From the NCBI GenBank assembly GCA_028023455.1, contig JAQFVV010012396.1, forward strand, positions 9,030,085 to 9,094,084: a DNA stretch of 64,000 nucleotides, in the 5' to 3' direction. The notes under the pieces are model-generated. The model did not search any database. It was not told the origin of the DNA and saw nothing but the letters and a program-made list of their open reading frames with translations. Every line of letters begins with the position of its first letter. The first letter of the stretch is position 1. The position numbers and the translations under genes are program-made. This stretch comes from Epiperipatus broadwayi. Lineage: Eukaryota > Onychophora > Udeonychophora > Euonychophora > Peripatidae. This document shows positions 1 to 11,900 of this stretch, piece after piece.

Positions 1-850
1 AATGCATGAACTTTATATGTTCATTTAATATATTATAATTTCAATCATATATTGAAATATTATTTGTTTATCATCCCGTTTCACCTACTATGTCCCATAG
101 TAATACTCTTTCTCCAGTTCAAATTCATCCAAGTCCAGTATATCATAATTTAATGTCTTTTAGTGTATAATAAGGTATATTTAAGTATATGTGTATATTT
201 AGATAGTTGTGTATATATAAATATTAAAGCCTGTATGTGTGTTTCATAAAAGTATATCATATACTAAGTTATAAATTGTATAATAAATTAACGTAAGTTG
301 TGTATACATTGCTGTATGTGTAGGAGAGCACCTACATATATATATATATATGCGAATGAAGTTGCCATATAATAGATTTTATAAACATTACAACGCTATT
401 TAAATTATTTATCTTTAAGTTATTTTAACTTTGAGTACAAATTTACTTTTATTCGCATATAAATTTTCAATTCCAGAAGTGACAAAATTACATATATAAA
501 TGAATGTTTACAGAACTTAAAATCTCTTTTTAAAAAATCCTCTGATTCTTGGAAATTGTCCTACATCACACATACCTGGTTTAATTTGTGTGAGAACCAA
601 GAACAGATTTTTAAAATAAAATACATTTTAAGACAAAAGAGAAGCAGTCAAGCTACACTAGTTTATGAATAACTTAATTTTACTTTTGCCTTTGTTAAAC
701 TTAATAAAGAGATGTTAAAACTTTAATCTTAAAACTTATAAACTATAAACAACTTCATGCTTTCACAGGAGGGAGTAAAAATCTTTATATTAAAAAAATC
801 CAAAATCAAGCACTAAGGTTCACTCTCTTAAAATTAATATTCAGTTACAG
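1..850. other. AT-rich DNA; inverted repeat arm at the window edge
   Basis: There is no gene. Bases 1-60 match, in inverted orientation, bases about 3,560-3,625 (atgcatgaactttatatgtt and flanking sequence). A short AT dinucleotide run lies near 337-351. The rest shows nothing recognisable. Confidence 0.5.
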
Positions 851-1100
851 CTAGAGGCTATGCCCAATATTACAATGAGCACCATCGGCTAGAAGGCAAT
901 CCATTTGCAATTTTCCTTTTGGAAGGTCAGCCCAGGATGATGGGAGTTCAAGACCAACAGCCTGCCATGAAGATATCAGAGACAAGCCAGCCCAGTAGAG
1001 AAAAGCAGTGCCAATGCCATAAAGATGCCTCAGCTCGAAGATTGGTAAATATTTTTTCCCACAGAGCTCTTTAAAATTAATTCTTAAATTAAACTAATTT
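850..1100 (+). repeat. LTR-like segment, first copy
   Basis: A GC-richer stretch full of CAGCC and GCC words is followed by a loose motif, ggtaaatatttttt then cagagctct. The motif recurs at about 2,625 and 15,175 on the plus strand and at about 21,760 on the minus strand. It is probably the transcribed part of an LTR. Its edges are uncertain. Confidence 0.35.
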
Positions 1101-1379
1101 AATAATTATTTAACTAGCTATAATGTTGAACATTCAGAAATAACTTATTGTAAATTTCGATACATAGTTCATTAGACATGTGTGCCAAACAACCCAGATA
1201 GGCTGCATATCATTTCTTTGGGGGGAGAGTCCCCATATCTTATACATCGTTTCCAAAGCATAAGTAAAATTGGACAGTAGATGAATCCTGCCATTTGAAG
1301 TGACCCCATTTTACTTTCTTGGATGTAGTTTCACAGTCTGATCGCATCCCAATGTCTGGTGAAAATGCCGCATATGAAG

Positions 1380-1560
1380 CTTCATTTCACATACATGTAA
1401 GTCAGTCTACGCCAGAAAATTCTATATCTGCCTCATCTTAAAATCCCTATCTCACCAGAAAGGAATGTTGTCCTTGTGGTCATCATTCAGCACAAGATCA
1501 TTGTAAGCAATGTTGTCAGTCTTGAAAGAAGAAAAGCATAGTCAAAGAAGATTTCCCTCA
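1380..1560 (+). pseudogene. Possible gag zinc-knuckle remnant
   Basis: One frame reads CCPCGHHSAQDHCKQCC, which resembles the paired CCHC knuckles of Gypsy-type Gag. It sits shortly after an LTR-like segment, where gag would be expected. No start codon or long frame survives, and the match is short. Confidence 0.3.
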
Positions 1561-1739
1561 GCATATGTAGTTCCAGATCGCCAGTAAAGAAAGTAAATTT
1601 AGAAAAATAATAATTAATATAAATAGTTCAAAATATGTTAAGGAAGTTTCCAGAGATAAAATGGTCAAAATGACGCATTTTACTCTTGACGGGGGCAGTG
1701 TAGTGTATCACTATTTAAGTGTTACAAATTTCATAATAA

Positions 1740-3390
1740 AAGATTTAAGATTAAAATTTTATTCCAAAAATATTTAAGAGGGAAAAATAATTAGTGTTAG
1801 AAGTTCGATGTCAATAGTAAAGTTTAAAAAGTTTTGTTTTGTTGAAAAGATGTAGCGCGCAGATTATTAGTAGAAGTTTTACTAGTTTAAAATAATAATA
1901 AAACAATGTGAAGGGGAAGAAATTTAACTAAATAAAAAAAAAGATTTAAAAACTATATTTCTCTCTTATCACTTATTTAAAATAAAATAAGAAAATGCAT
2001 GTGTAGATTTTAAAAAAATGCATTAAAATGTGTATAGATCTGTGTAAATAAAATATGAAAGGTAAATATTAAAAGAAATGAAAGCTTATAATTGAATTTT
2101 AAAAAAATTCCATATACTGATAAGCTATGTAGGAATGGGATTAGTAATGGTTACTAATTAATAAATTAAAATCCATAAACAACAGGACTAATTAAAATGT
2201 ATCTTATCCAAAATTTGATCAACATAAGCAGTGGACAGATTTTGAACAATGAAAATAATTAGCAGATTTAAAATTAATTAAAAGATAAGATGGCATCACA
2301 TAAATAGGACTGCACATTTAATCATTCATGTATATAGATTCAATCACCTATTAGACATATTTTTTCACTGAATACAATGTCGTGCTAAGCAGAAGTCTGA
2401 GCATGTGACCGAGCTCTAGCCTTCATCCACAAGAACATTAGCAGTCTGCTCGATAGAAGCCATGCCCATTTAATGATTTGGAGCCACCAAGAATGTCTAA
2501 CTGCCTGAAATAGAAGTAGCCCAGAACCACAATCAGTACCACATCAGAAGCCTAAAATCCAACCAGTTGGTAAACCAGACTTGCAGCAGCAAAGAGCAAG
2601 AAGCCATAAGGTTTAAAAACCTATAGGTAATAACATTTTCTTATTTCTATTCCTGATATTAATTTAAGTAGCCATTGCAATCTTTGAGTATCTCTAGAGT
2701 CAGTATAAAAATGAATTCTATAGCCAGCATATAATGAACTATAGTATGTGTAGGTTCATGTGTTTCCTAGTGTAACAAATAAATAGTTACAGAGTTTCAG
2801 GTCATGAAATGGTTAGTTTATAAGTCCGAGTTTGTGTGCGTTCCATATACATGATGTTTATATATTATGATTGTATTTTTTTATACACAATTAAAAGTGT
2901 ATGCTCATCATATAAGTGGTAATTGTTTATTTAATTGAAGAAATGTATAAAATTATTCTATAAGTTTTAGTAATAAATCTATTTAAAATATGTCAATAAA
3001 GTACTTGTCTGTGAATTATTGTTGGCCAATTCTTTAATTATACCACCACTAAGAACAATTTAGCAGAAAAGTTATACAAGCAGTTTATTGAATTATATTT
3101 TCGTTGAGCTAGTTAGGATTTCTTAGGTGCTGAATTAGTTTGCCATTATTCGGGACATGTTAATTAATTATTGTAGTTAGCTGGTGCCTGAATTTAATTC
3201 TAAACAAATAATATGCTTTGAATGACAGGGGTTGGATTCAGCAGTCAAGAAGATCTGCAGCCTGGAAAAATGGTTGTAGTTATATATCTTATATAGCATC
3301 GGCCTGGCCACAGGTATCCTCTGGGTATTATGCTTCTTCGCCTAAGGGGCCAGTGGACACAATACTAAATTGCTGAAAGAGGGGATTGAA
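1740..3390 (+). repeat. LTR-like copy with putative primer-binding region
   Basis: This copy aligns by eye with 14,160-15,790. Shared landmarks in order are an A/T-rich 5' part, an ataaatag TATA-like box, a GC-richer CAGCC-rich block, a variant of cctaagtaatatttttctta, the stretch ggccaattctt, agctggtg followed by cctga, and a closing gcagtcaagaagatctgcagcc. The agctggtg position is where an LTR would meet its tRNA primer-binding site. The copies have diverged strongly, so this is an old element. Confidence 0.5.
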
Positions 3391-3495
3391 TTTTAATAAA
3401 TAATTTTATAATATTGTCATATTTCTATAAAAGAAATCAACAATTTGTTTTATAATTTTGCTTATCACAATTTTTATTAAAGAGTAAAATTTTAT

Positions 3496-3541
<46 letters not shown>

Positions 3542-3542
3542 A
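3496..3542. repeat. (TC)n then (AT)n microsatellite
   Basis: About eleven TC units run directly into about twelve AT units. Confidence 0.9.
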
Positions 3543-3625
3543 TCGATCTTCTCCCACCCAGTTCAATATATATATATGATTTAAATTATGATTAATTAGT
3601 GAACATATAAAGTTCATGCATTTCT

Positions 3626-4879
3626 TTTTATTTGAAATTATTTCTAGTAATACATATAAGATTTTACCAGAAAGTCCTAGAGTAAGGATTAAGCACTTGA
3701 ATGAACATATACAGTTTATGTCTTCAGGATGCTGTGAGCCAAAGGTAATATGGAAAGATTTCCCTCTATTGTGGATGAATTGATAAACAGAGTTTCATGT
3801 GGTGGCAATTGGATTATTGGCTCAGTGGATAGATAGATAACTCTGACTAGACATTAACTATGTTTGGCATCTGGAACACATTGGATGGTTATACAATTAC
3901 CATGGGGACTATCATTTTGATGCCATTCTTTTTCTCCAATGACATAGAAGAAGCCAACACTAAATTAGTTATTCATTTTGGGTAAGGTACTGATCTTCAT
4001 TTCTTATTCTATATTATTATATATCTTTCTTAAATGTATTTTAGATTCCTTTTGTCTCTTTCTTTTTTTTTCAGCAATCAAACTCAGTGTTTATATAGTA
4101 TTTTGGAAGCAATTTAGAGAACATACAATATATGTCACAAATATCTTAATGGATTTTCACATATTTTATATTTGTCTAATTTAGTTTCAAATTTCCTTTT
4201 GCATGAAAGCATTTACTTTTCCATTACTCTTTGTGTTTATTTCCTGCCCTTCAGCTCTTAATCTTCTATTGATACTCTTGAGTAGTAAGTACTCTTGTTA
4301 TTTTTTACCACAAAGGCATCAAACCATAACTGTTTTGCTAATCTTCTCTCTGATATCTAATAAAGTCATCAAATATTATCCTGCTTAATGGATTATTTCC
4401 ATTACTGAACCTTTGCTATTGTTCTCATTATTCTATCACTAAACTCATGCACAATAACTTCTTTTTTAACTTTTAAAATATTTAAATTTCCCCAGGTTTG
4501 CTTTGCATTGTTTCTAATTTAAAAATTATATAATTGCACCACTCTCACACCTATTACTTATGTGTGTGAGTCTAAGGAAATTTTAGTATCTGAAACACAA
4601 TTGTGGGAAATAAAGAAAATGAAGCATGCGATAAATGCACCACTTCACTATGTATCATTTTCATTATACTTCTTTCCCCTTTAACCTATTCTTTTAATTT
4701 CATAAGCAGATGATTCTGTATGTGTGAGGGATTTGTTTTCGCTATCTATATTTTTAGTTCAAAATTGTATGTCAACAGAAGTTTGAATCGATACATAATT
4801 TCATTTATAAGCATCTCTAGTGCTAATTAAGTAGTTACAAATTCAATTATAATAAATGTTCATTTTTAGACAAAATTAT
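3626..4879. other. No gene seen; AT-rich DNA
   Basis: Two short open frames at 3,978-4,184 and 4,203-4,388 have low-complexity hydrophobic content and no family motif. This stretch lies where the integrase part of the minus-strand Gypsy remnant would fall, but I cannot read integrase motifs in it. Confidence 0.4.
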
Positions 4880-5590
4880 TAAACTTTGTTTATATATAGG
4901 ATACTATGAGTAGAGCTTCTTTACCAATCTGAGAATAATTGTGCTTGGCTTTTTTAGCATTCATAACACAAGTGGCATTTTGAATCATAATTGCTTGTCA
5001 TGAGCAAATAACTGTCTCCATCCTTATACATAATGCATTAAATACATATATCAGATCTTCCACACCTGACATTTATGTTAAATACTTTTTAGTATTTTAC
5101 ATGCTTGCCTGTTCTTTCCCCAATGTCCACTTAGCTCCTTTATACAGTAGTCTGTAGATAGATTCTGCAAATTCAATTTTATTATGAATGCATCTTTCAT
5201 AGTAGATGACCAGGCCTAAGAAATGTTGCAGTTCTTTCACATTACAGATGTCTTAGCTTTTAAGATTATCCTAAGTTTGTTTTTAGTGAAGTGAATCCCT
5301 GATATGTTTATTTTGAAATATTTTTTTAATGTTGTGTATTGATCTGCATTTTTTTTTTCAATAGTTTAGCCATTGGTAGGGAATTATCAAAATAAAATAG
5401 GGATTCCTGGATATGAATTTCTACTCGATTCTAAGCAATGAAATATGTCTATAACAACTAATATTAAAAAAATCAACATATTTACCTTGAACAATAACCA
5501 GTTATTTTGTAGATTCATTATCAAGATGTAATATCTCACTCAGCCTTTAAATAATGGACTAGTCCAGATTCCTTTCTCATGGTGATTGGA
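4880..5590 (-). pseudogene. Ty3/Gypsy reverse transcriptase-RNase H remnant
   Basis: Read on the minus strand, a broken frame shows the Gypsy thumb signature HFLGLVIYYE at about 5,200, then IYRLLYKGAKWTLGKEQ. It is followed further on by the RNase H signature KHNYSQIGKEALLIV near 4,900. Upstream, a palm-like piece (LDNESTK) appears near 5,520. Stops and frameshifts are frequent. Together with the minus-strand gag remnant at 9.2-9.9 kb it probably forms one element, split by the plus-strand Gypsy copy between them. Confidence 0.75.
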
Positions 5591-5929
5591 CTGAGCATTC
5601 ATTGCTACTAATTAATATGTATAGATAAAGATAATGCATGGCCAATGGCAAAACAGACCAATAATCATGAAATATCCCATTCACACAGGAAACAAAGTTA
5701 AGAAAATTCAAGGTTTGGTCAATAAGAGTGTTGATGCCAGTAGAAATGTCTGATTGTACCATGACTAATCATAATAACAAAACCCAGTTGATCAAATCTG
5801 AATATGTGGGAATTATAGGATAATGGTAAATAAGTATTTAAATAAGGGGCCATAGCCAGACATTGGCCAGTCTGTAAAACCACATCATATTTTGCAAAAC
5901 TCTATCAAAATTTCGCTATTAACTTTAAC

Positions 5930-8150
5930 AACCTCTGTGTGATGGAATTGAGTATGAAAAAATTAATGCTTTATTACAGGGATTAGATGGTATAATATCT
6001 TACTTTGATCACTTATTTAAAACAGCATGCTTAGAAGAGTTACTTCATCAAAGACTTTAAAGTAAGCAAAAAATTTCAGAGATTTGGAGTCAAGTTAAAT
6101 GCTCAGAAAACATGGAATATGAAGGAATTAGTATTCCTAGGACTTATAATCTTGGATAAATGTAAGTGGCCATTGCTTGAGAAATTAGGAGCCATAGAAC
6201 TCTAAATAAAAATACCATTAAAGAGCTCTATGTCTTTTTGGGTTTGATAAACTATTTTAAATTCTTTTTACAGAATAAGGCTAAAGTAGCAAAATCCCTA
6301 TGAGATATTAAATAAAAATCCCAAATGGCAGTGGTTAAAAATGCATGAGGGAAGCTTATTTTATATAAACTAAAGCCTTGCTGTCCTTGGACAAAGTATT
6401 GGTTCATTTTAATAATCTCAAAGTGCACTTAACAACCAATGCTTCAGAATGGGGCATGGGGAGAATTTTGTGTTATCCATGCAACAAGGGTGAACAACCT
6501 ATGCCCTGTGTCAAGAACTCTTTCTACTATCTAAAGCTGAGAAAAACTATAGCCAGATTAACAAAAAGGCCTTGGATATTATGTTCACCTTAAAAAAATT
6601 TCATACATATATTTGGTAGGCCTTTTCACATAGTAACTGATCTCAAGCCATTATTGGGAATTTAGCAAACTATAAGCTAGTGCTTGACCAATTGAGCCCA
6701 TGTATGTTGCAGTGGAGAAATATATTGTCATCCTACAATTACCAACTGTCATATAAGAAAGGGAAAAACATTCCACATGGTGATGCATTATCTAGATATC
6801 CAGACAAAGATGAATCACAGTTTAATGAGCTAGAAATTAATTATATAGATGCCCTACAATCAGACATTTTAAATAGCAATACAGTAAAAAAATGGATAAG
6901 GGCCAATAAAAGGTACCAGCTGCTGATAGGCCAGATTAGAAATGGCTGGCCATCTAAGAAACCACAATGCCTTGCCATCTGCTTTGTGGTAAAATCATGA
7001 TAAGTTATCAATCAGTAAGGGTTGTGAGCCGATGGACAATAGGGTAGGAATACCAACAGAGGGTAGAGGAAAAGTTCTAAGAGTATTGCATGAAGGGCAT
7101 CCAGGATTTGTGCATGCAAGTGTTGCCACATAGCTATGAATGTGGCCAAAGATAACTATAGACATTGAGTAATGCATTAAGAAATGCACAGCTTGTCAGT
7201 CTGAAATGAATAGGAAACCTAAGGAGTATACACCATGGCCTAAAGCAATTAAATAATGGCAGGAACTCCAAAGATTCAATCAATGGAAAATATTCCTTAT
7301 ACTTGTAGATGCATACTCTAAATGGAGGGAATATTGCATTGTGACAAATATGAGTGCTCGTGAAACTGTATAAAATTTGAATGCAGTTTTTTCATGCCAC
7401 TGATTACCAGAAATAATTGTTTCCAATTGTGGTGTGCGATTTATTGCTCAAGAAATGGAAGATTTTTTCCAAGTATAAAAATATCAAACAGCAACTGTGC
7501 ACCCTTGTACCATACAATATCAAATGCTCTGATCAAGAAAACCATTCAATAAATTAAAAAGGTTCTGAGAAAGTTTACTAAGACAAACATGCAACAAGTT
7601 TTATATGATGCTATGATACATCAATTTTCCAAGCCATCAATGGTTACAGGTACATCTCCAGCTGAGTTGCTGATAGGCAGGAAATTACCCATAAAACTAT
7701 CAATATTACTTTCAAAATGGTCAAACACTTTCAGTATGATAGTGAAGACTTCATATATGAAATAGGTGATAAAGTTTGGATATGTGAACTGATCAAAAAA
7801 GAAATGGAATGCAGTTATAATCACTGGATAATTATGCAAACAAATTGTAATCATTCAAATACAGAGTAGAACAGAATATCGAAGACCTATAAACCATGTT
7901 TGCCAATGAGTCATAGAAGTCATAGTTTCCAGTGGCATTAGCAGCAGATAGAGAAGAAATGACCTTGTTTTCCCCATGAGAAACAACAGATCAAAATGTA
8001 GTGAAATTGAAGCAGTAATAGAAATGTTAAACGGATACCCATGGAACCAACAGAACATAGATCACCCAGACCCCAACATAAAAGACAGACATCTAAAAAG
8101 CATAATAACCTGTTTTCTGGAATAAGGGGAGGATTATTGAAACATTGTAT
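5930..8150 (+). mobile_element. Degenerate Ty3/Gypsy retrotransposon pol
   Basis: Domains are in the normal Gypsy order, in shifting frames. An RT piece (KLNAQKTWNMKELVFLGL) lies near 6,100, followed by RNase H (KNYSQINKKALDIMFTLKKF, then FHIVTDLKPLLGI) near 6,540-6,660. The connection piece YKKGKNIPHGDALSRYP lies near 6,750, the integrase zinc-finger part (LRVLHEGHPG, then CTACQSEM) near 7,080-7,200, and the integrase core (VDAYSKW) near 7,300. The usual SDNG block reads SNCG, so a catalytic Asp is lost. The end carries a purine tract, aaggggagga, near 8,125 like those placed just before a 3' LTR. It is inactive. Confidence 0.85.
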
Positions 8151-8880
8151 TTTAATAAAATAAATTATGAAATTAATTCACAAAGAGAGGAAATAAATAA
8201 ATAAAATAGATAAATAATAAATAGCCAGAATAAGATAAATGATTTGCTGTAATATAAAATATTTAATTAAAATATGTGTAACAATAATTATTATCAGAAA
8301 GAAAAGGTGAAAATTTAATTAATATGAATTAAATGTAAATAAGACAAGATTAAGTTGATAAAATCTACCACCCAGATTTTCCCAAATGAGCTTAATTACT
8401 CCAGAAAATAAAAGGATAAAGTTTAAAAACAAGAGAGAAAAAGAACACATTTTTTCTTTATCAACTTCAAGGCAACTGTGACACAAGTATGAAGCAGTGG
8501 AAGAAACCAACGGGGGATGTCTTATCCCCAAGATGTCAGCTCCTAAAGATTAATAAATCAATTAGGGTCATAAAAGATCACACAAATCTTATTATTATCT
8601 TAAATGCATTAAGGGCCACCACATTTAAAGACACTGACAGTAGTAAAGGTAAAAATACTGCCACTAGTAGTTTTACTGAATAGACTTAGTAAATGAAAAG
8701 ACTTATTCCTAATTAATTGTGATCAGATTATATTAAATTAGAATAGCATTTGATTCATGTATGTGTGTGTGTGTATATATATATAATACTTGTGCATATT
8801 GATGTGTGTATATTAAATTGTATAAAATTAAAGTCTGAGTCACTGTGTTCTTTGTATTCTCAAAAAATTAGATTCCACAC
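8128..8880 (+). repeat. Putative 3' LTR of the Gypsy copy
   Basis: The stretch follows the purine tract aaggggagga and opens near ttattgaaacattg, as an LTR opening in TG might. It has no coding content and a GT/AT microsatellite at about 8,758-8,786. No second intact LTR was found to compare with, so the assignment rests on position only. Confidence 0.3.
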
Positions 8881-9189
8881 TAAATTATTATTCTTACTCT
8901 GAGAATTAATGGGCTAAGACATAGCCCCTATCATTGGTAATTTTTCTCTGAATCTTGGTTACAAAATTGAAGTTCCTTTTAACAAAACATTATTTTATTT
9001 TTTCATTGGAGCTTCTTTTATTAACACATTATCTTATTTTTGTTCTAATTTCTTGGGAATTATGGAAGCTATCAACTCTCATGTGTATGAGATAGCTATT
9101 AAAGAAAATTGTTTTTATGATTTTTCATTATTAGTTCTATACCCCAATTTGACTCATAAAGGAATGGTGGGTATTTTTTTATTATTTAT

Positions 9190-9900
9190 TTAAGCATACA
9201 CTTTCCAGCAGGTTTCTAGGTTGTCCTTATCTCCATAGTAAACATCTTTTAATGTAAGTTACTCAAAGGCAAGTTCTTGTCATATAACTTGACTCATGCC
9301 CATCTGTATAACTATGTACTGATTTATATCTTTTATTCCTGAAATGCTGTCAGCCAATATTGCAGATTGATTTGCTGTAATTTCAGTAAAAGTTATATGG
9401 GCTAATACTGACTCAAACTTGTTCTTTGCATTTATAAGCAACTTAATATGTAGGTAGCTGTTTTTTACATCATAAATAAATCTATCTTCAAGTGCTTCAT
9501 CTTGAAATTTATGAAAATCACAAGAAATCTATAACCTTTTCTATATCTTACTGATATAAATGATTTAATTGGTAATGCTATAGTATAGTTATGGCTTGAG
9601 GTAAAATAATGATTTTTATTGCCTTTTTATATGTCAAATCAGAGGGATGCATCGGCATGGCTTATCATACAATACTTCATAAGTTGTCAAACCACGCACA
9701 CCAACTAATTCTACTATTTTGATTTCAAATTTAGAAATGCCATTGGCATTTAAGAAAAACCTAAAACAATCCACATGTTAGTGGTACAAATTCTGCAAAT
9801 AAGCCATTATTTCTTCATCCTTGATGTCAGATATTACATTTTGCTTAACCAAAATAGAAGATAGTGCTTGTATTAATAATGTATTATATTTATTATAGAT
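9190..9900 (-). pseudogene. Ty3/Gypsy gag remnant
   Basis: The minus strand shows Gag-like blocks in order. FFLNANGISKFEIKIVELVG with GLTTYEVLYD lies near 9,650-9,770. EALEDRFIYDVKN with LHIKLLINAKNKFESVLAHI lies near 9,380-9,500. These follow the Gypsy Gag pattern of a capsid-like region, including the typical LRDRFV-G-N block. Frames are broken and no zinc knuckle is legible. Its pol continuation is probably at 4,880-5,590, beyond the inserted plus-strand copy. Confidence 0.65.
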
Positions 9901-10510
9901 TCTAATATCTCCACATCTATTTTACACATATACATATTCTACATAGATATGTTTTATAGCAATATAGCTTTTACTTAGCTCATTATACATTAATCTAGAA
10001 TAGAAGATAAGTGAGAATACTGCTTTCTATAATGGTTATCTTTCAATAAACCTAGAACACAGTTGCCTACTCATTATAAAAAAATCAAAGGAAAGATCAT
10101 TGGTGAATGGCACTGCCAAAATATAATCTCAAATCACTGCAAAATCTCATTTGGATTAGCTTGGTTTGCAGCAATAGAGTATAGTATACTTATCAAATAA
10201 TGGAAATATTTAATAAAACCCACATTAATTTATTGTATTTGTTGTCCCAAATATAATCAATAATTAAGGCCAGTAGTAAAGTACAATACTATATTGATCA
10301 TAATGCCATTGATATATTTGATCATTATTTGAGATTCTTTTACAAGATAGGATTTATCAAATCCCAAGTTTCATACCTATTTATTGATTGTGCTCATCAT
10401 TGTATACTGAATTCTACTCCTAACTCTTATATAAAGAGGGTCTACATTGCTAAGTATTCTAACTAACTTCTATTAGAGCTCTATTTGCCTAGTTTAACTT
10501 ATATACACAG
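9900..10510. other. No gene seen; AT-rich DNA
   Basis: This may be the leader of the minus-strand Gypsy remnant, but no motif supports that. Confidence 0.4.
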
Positions 10511-10672
10511 TTATGAGAGATTAAAGACATCTCACTGAAATGATATGACTAATAAATTTATTAAACCATCTATTTACAATGCATTATCATATTATGAGAG
10601 ATTAAAGACATTTCACTGAAATGATATGACTAATAAATTTATTCAACCATCTATTTACAATGCATTATCATA
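10511..10672. repeat. 81 bp tandem duplication
   Basis: Two head-to-tail units, 10,511-10,591 and 10,592-10,672, begin ttatgagagattaaagacat and differ at only a few bases. The duplication is therefore recent compared with the surrounding decayed DNA. Confidence 0.9.
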
Positions 10673-11139
10673 TTAACAGATAAGTATTAGGGATTCTCAA
10701 AAATATTCTACTTACACAACTACATCTTTCAAAATCTATAAAAATCATATTGTTAATCTTATATGATCCAACCAGGGTTTTCCTGCATACCCTTATGAAA
10801 TCCTGTGACTTTTTTCAAATTGGTCTCCCTAGATATATTTATAACCTTATGTTTTTTGTAGTAACAATAAAAATAAATTTAAAAACATTTTATATATTAT
10901 TTACTAAAAAATTTGTTTAAATTAAAATGAATTTATAATTTTAAAAAAAAATTATACTAATCAACTATTTATGTTAAAATATTACAGTATTCTAAATTTT
11001 TTATACTTATTTGTAAATAAAATCACACATATCAACAATGTGAATAATACACCTCATGTGTTGCCTATGTTAACATTTGTAAAGCATTAAGACTTCTATA
11101 TGAATAACAATTATAGAATGATGGAAATGTTCTAATGTT

Positions 11140-11900
11140 GTTACAAGAATGGCCATAAAATACATAGTTAAAAATACAAAACAAAGCAAAAAAATTATAG
11201 AATTAGAAGTCCTACTGAAAAGATGTGAAGATGAACCCCACCTGCCCAACCAAAAAAAAAAAAAAAAATCACAAGTGTTTGCTGCAAGAACTACAGAATT
11301 AAAGGTCCTACTGAAAATGTACAAAGTCAAGCCTCCATTCTTCCCAACCAAGAAAAACTGTAATCTCAAGTGGGCAAACACTATAAAATGTTTAATAAAG
11401 AATCAAGTCAAAAATATTGAAATCAAAGGTGATGATCAGATTATTTTGCCAGTCAAAACTTTTGGCATCTATGATAAAGTGGAAATTGACAATAGATAGG
11501 CTGTGCCTGTGCTGGCTAAGGGTGAATGGAATGTTCTCACTACTAAGTTCAAGAAATAAGAAAGTATAGAGAATCAACTTAAATTAAAGAGAAGACCTGA
11601 CATCTTTTTGAAAGAAAATAACAAAAAACTTTCATATATTGCTGTCATACATAGTTAAAAATAAATTTAAATCCCTAATTAGAAAGGGTGTTGTCCAGTA
11701 TGTTGAAGATCATACTTACATGTCATTGAGAATCAAACTTACACTTGCAAATAGAATAACAGTGGAAGTTGAATTAAGAAATAGATTCTCTAAGATATTT
11801 AATAAAAATGTGAAGTTACTAGGCTATAAATCTCAAAAAGTATCATATACCCAACATCAAAAGACGGAGATTCAGTAAATAAATTGGTTGAATATTGAAA
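11140..11900 (+). other. Unrecognised coding-like remnant with internal duplication
   Basis: An open frame at 11,149-11,499 (116 codons, basic, Lys-rich) is followed after stops by another at 11,639-11,878. A degenerate direct repeat starts at about 11,199 and 11,295; both units begin agaatta and end in cccaacca. I recognise no family. It could be a decayed transposon or a chance frame. Confidence 0.25.
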
